Positions 13,204-15,428 of a stretch of DNA of 15,428 nucleotides are shown one piece after another. The notes beneath the pieces are model-generated. The model had not been told where the DNA came from. It saw nothing but the letters and a program-made list of their open reading frames with translations, and did no database searches. The position numbers and the translations under genes are program-made. This DNA is from Desulfobacterales bacterium (GTDB taxonomy: Bacteria > Desulfobacterota > Desulfobacteria > Desulfobacterales > C00003060), in contig DAOUTV010000012.1 of assembly GCA_030668505.1 (NCBI GenBank), positions 1 to 15,428 of the forward strand, read 5' to 3'. Within the stretch, counting starts at the first letter, position 1. The number at the start of each line of letters is the position of its first letter.

Positions 13204-14636
13204 GCCACGCGGTTTGCAGGCAGGGTGACCGTTACCTGGGCACCTTTCTCCGGTGCATTTTCAATCTCAATATCGCCGCCATGGCCCTCAATGATTTTTC
13301 TTACAATCGGAAGCCCCAGCCCGCTCCCCTTATCTTTTGTGGTAAAAAAGGGTTCCCAGATCTTGTTCAAGGTTTCATCAGAAATCCCGGGCCCCTCGTC
13401 GCAGAAAACGATCGTCAGGGTGTTTCCATATGCAGATAATTCAATGTATATTGCCCCGCCTTCCGGCATCGCCTGCATGGCGTTCAACAGGATATTCAGA
13501 AATGCCTGATACAGCAGTCCGGGATCGGCCTGTATCTCCGGGATATCGCTCGCAAATCGAGTGTGGACCTCGTAGCTGTTCTTGTTGATTTCCGGTGCAA
13601 GGAATGTAAGATTTTTCTTTATGACTTCATCCACTTTGCAGGGCATGAGGTTGGGTGCCTGGGGCCGGGCAAAATTCAGAAAATCGGTTACGATACCGTT
13701 AAGCCGGTCGGCCTCCTCTACAATGACGTCTGCTAGCTTGACTTCAGTGTCTGTGGGGGCTATTTTCTGTTTTAAAAGCTCGCCTGTGCTGCTAATGATT
13801 CCTAGGGGGTTGCGGATCTCATGGGAAATGCCGGCCACCATTTCGCCGAGACTTGCTAACCGCTCAGCATGGCTCAGTTTTTCTTTCAGCAGGAGTCGCT
13901 CCTGGGCCCGTTTCTCGATGATTTCCTCGCCCCGTTTTACAACATGGCGAAGGATAAGAAAAAGGACGCTCATAATGGCGACAGAGGTGAGAATAATTCT
14001 GTGCTTAAAATGAATGATTGTCCGGTAATCCTCAGACAGGTCTTGAACGATCTCGAACACCCCGAGGATGGGTCCTTCGATGTTTGACAAGGGCTTTTCG
14101 GCCCTCAAAGGCACATAAGTTCTCAGCTCTCCTTCTCTCGGGGCTCCGAACATAAGGCCCCAGAATCCTCCTCTGCGTATCAGTTTGGAGCGTGATTTGC
14201 CTAGAAGGGCTTGCTGATAATCAATGCCTCCCAAGCCTTTTCGCCCTACCAGTTTCTTGTCAAAGCTATAGAAGATCACATTCTGTTCACGGTCAAACAT
14301 GTTGACCGTTTCCACGCTAAAACTGTGGAGGGTGTTCCTGACAACTTTGTCGAGGCGGTTAAACAGAGTCTTGTTCCGCAGTTGAATGACTTGGCCAAAC
14401 TGAAGGGCGGCAGGTATAATGAACTGGAGGAAGACCTGATGGTTCAGGTTTTCTGCCATTAAAAAGGCGTAATCTTCGCTTTTTTTCAAGAGCACTGTCT
14501 CGGCCCGATTGGCGATTACCATAGACAAGGCCAAAGAGCCCACAAGGATTACAACAAGGCTGGTAAAAGTAAAATATTTAACGAGCTTAAAGGGTTTTAT
14601 CCGATCTATATCTTTTGGGTCCATCCCTCTGCTCAC
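13191..14636 (-). CDS. Membrane-bound sensor histidine kinase, partner of the NtrC-type regulator
   Basis: This 481-residue kinase has a cytoplasmic N-terminus, transmembrane helix 1 (about 24-44), an extracytoplasmic sensor region (about 45-212), transmembrane helix 2 (about 213-231), HisKA with H272 in GISHEIRNP, and HATPase_c with N-box N381/N385, D413 (CDEGPGI) and GSGLGLPI (437-444). The sensor region, of about 165 residues, contains a YVPLRAEKP segment and resembles extracytoplasmic PAS-like folds, which I infer only from size. The GTG start shares its G with the TAG stop of the glucose-6-phosphate isomerase gene, which suggests coupled translation. An ATG four codons later (14624) is possible; neither start has a good ribosome binding site. 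The NtrC-type gene follows and is its likely response regulator. The last residues fall in a repeat (see 13134-13203). Confidence 0.93.
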   Translation of the reverse strand: MSRGMDPKDIDRIKPFKLVKYFTFTSLVVILVGSLALSMVIANRAETVLLKKSEDYAFLMAENLNHQVFLQFIIPAALQFGQVIQLRNKTLFNRLDKVVRNTLHSFSVETVNMFDREQNVIFYSFDKKLVGRKGLGGIDYQQALLGKSRSKLIRRGGFWGLMFGAPREGELRTYVPLRAEKPLSNIEGPILGVFEIVQDLSEDYRTIIHFKHRIILTSVAIMSVLFLILRHVVKRGEEIIEKRAQERLLLKEKLSHAERLASLGEMVAGISHEIRNPLGIISSTGELLKQKIAPTDTEVKLADVIVEEADRLNGIVTDFLNFARPQAPNLMPCKVDEVIKKNLTFLAPEINKNSYEVHTRFASDIPEIQADPGLLYQAFLNILLNAMQAMPEGGAIYIELSAYGNTLTIVFCDEGPGISDETLNKIWEPFFTTKDKGSGLGLPIVRKIIEGHGGDIEIENAPEKGAQVTVTLPANRVAHRA

Positions 14637-15428
14637 TATACCATTATTCGGTAAGGTCTTTTCTCCTGACGTTTTGAAGCGATCATTTGGGCTCTATCCT
14701 CAAAGCCCTTTCGTCCCATCATCCCGTAGGTAAATTTTTTCCCGGCCTCAACGCCCGGCTGATCCAACGGATTGATCTCAAGAAAACCTCCCGCATACAG
14801 GGTCTGAACCTCAAACATGAACAGGAGTTGTCCTACAGTAAAGGGATTGATTTCAGGGAGCCTTATTGCGGTATGAACGCGGCGTGCCTGTGTCAGGGCA
14901 AACTCGGTGGCTTGCTCTTCGGCCTGTATCAGATCATTCAGCGTATGCCCCCCGAGGTAGCTCACCCCATTCATACGATTGAAGACTGCAGGAATCTTGA
15001 CTGTTTTTCGGAATTTTCCCACTGTAAGAAAGGTAATCACCTTGTCAAAGGGGCCTTCCATATAGAGCTGGAGCTGGGAGTGCTGATCCGTGACACCGAG
15101 AGCCTTTATCGGGGTTGGTCCTACATGCACTACCCGACCATTAACGTCGAGTCGTTTGCCTAGGCTTTCTGCCCAGATTTGACGGTACCAGTCAGCTACA
15201 TCCCGCAGGGCATCCGAATAGGCCATCATCACAGAAATCGGCTTGTTTTTTGTAGTGTAGGCCAATACCTGAAGCAGGGCATTCATGGCCGCTGGGTTTT
15301 TCCACAAGCCTCCCTTCTTGCAAGCCCTGTCCGCATTCCGCGCTCCGGCAAGAAGTTCAGCAATATCAATACCGGCTACTGCTGCCGGAAGAAGCCCAAC
15401 AGGGGAAAGAACAGAGAAACGTCCTCCA
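14636..15428 (-). CDS. pgi: Glucose-6-phosphate isomerase, C-terminal half (truncated by window edge)
   Basis: The reading frame continues past the window edge; 263 residues are visible, from GGRFSVLSPVGLLPA to RPYRIMV. It interconverts glucose-6-phosphate and fructose-6-phosphate in glycolysis and gluconeogenesis, in the cytosol. The GGRFS-vLSpvGL segment and the second family signature region (LEINPLDQPGVEAGKK, with the catalytic-type Lys in GVEAGK) are both present. The start visible as a TTG at 15307 is only an internal codon, not the real start. The stop TAG overlaps the GTG start of the histidine kinase by one base. Whether the isomerase is functionally linked to the two-component system or simply sits next to it cannot be decided here. 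Confidence 0.92.
   Translation of the reverse strand, partial: GGRFSVLSPVGLLPAAVAGIDIAELLAGARNADRACKKGGLWKNPAAMNALLQVLAYTTKNKPISVMMAYSDALRDVADWYRQIWAESLGKRLDVNGRVVHVGPTPIKALGVTDQHSQLQLYMEGPFDKVITFLTVGKFRKTVKIPAVFNRMNGVSYLGGHTLNDLIQAEEQATEFALTQARRVHTAIRLPEINPFTVGQLLFMFEVQTLYAGGFLEINPLDQPGVEAGKKFTYGMMGRKGFEDRAQMIASKRQEKRPYRIMV

Noticed and set aside
13582..14013. A 143-codon open frame on plus
   Set aside because: It is antisense to the histidine kinase domain and has no recognisable motif.

Overview
The window looks like a chromosomal segment from a sulfate-reducer-type Desulfobacterota (former Deltaproteobacteria). This is inferred from three things: two sigma-54 activators with Fis-type DNA-binding ends, one of them carrying a Rossmann-like N-terminus; a heavy load of short inverted-repeat elements in the gaps; and the overall protein style. 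There is no rRNA, tRNA, transposase, integrase or CRISPR array, so the taxonomic call is tentative. Eleven of the twelve supported genes lie on the minus strand; only the universal stress protein is on plus.

Right to left, the direction of most transcription: (1) 15428-11725 holds the C-terminal half of glucose-6-phosphate isomerase, a membrane sensor histidine kinase whose GTG start overlaps the isomerase stop by one base, and an NtrC-type sigma-54 response regulator. (2) 11724-10778 is a long gap with three direct repeats spaced about 70 bp, a possible 34-codon ORF, a perfect 12-bp-stem terminator, an inverted-repeat activator-type site and a -24/-12-like promoter. (3) 10777-9142 is a two-gene system: a stand-alone receiver, overlapped by 14 nt by a soluble PAS histidine kinase. 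(4) 9100-8198 on plus is a tandem-domain universal stress protein. (5) 8197-7255 has no convincing gene and is full of structured repeats. (6) 7254-5005 is a sigma-54 activator with Rossmann-like, PAS, GAF, AAA+ and Fis domains. (7) 4890-4738 is a second copy of the activator-site plus promoter module. (8) 4514-663 is a compact operon: a degenerate receiver, an antiporter subunit (NuoM/N/MrpD family), an 83-residue membrane protein and a second, larger antiporter subunit. (9) A 178-bp MITE-like element (485-662) sits exactly at the stop codon of the last antiporter gene, followed by another stand-alone receiver (404-12).

The most interesting signal is regulatory. Two regions, 4738-4889 and 11025-11177, each contain a promoter TTGGCACG-TAAM-TTGA and, 95 or 96 nt upstream, an inverted repeat with 8-nt arms separated by exactly 25 nt. 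Both share the same central sequence and the same orientation. One lies before the antiporter operon and the other before the receiver/PAS-kinase pair. This predicts a small sigma-54 regulon. A good candidate activator is the neighbouring Rossmann/PAS/GAF protein, whose N-terminus suggests, but does not prove, sensing of a dinucleotide or redox state. If so, the window encodes a circuit that couples cellular redox or energy state to an unusual two-subunit ion-pumping membrane module with its own receiver proteins.
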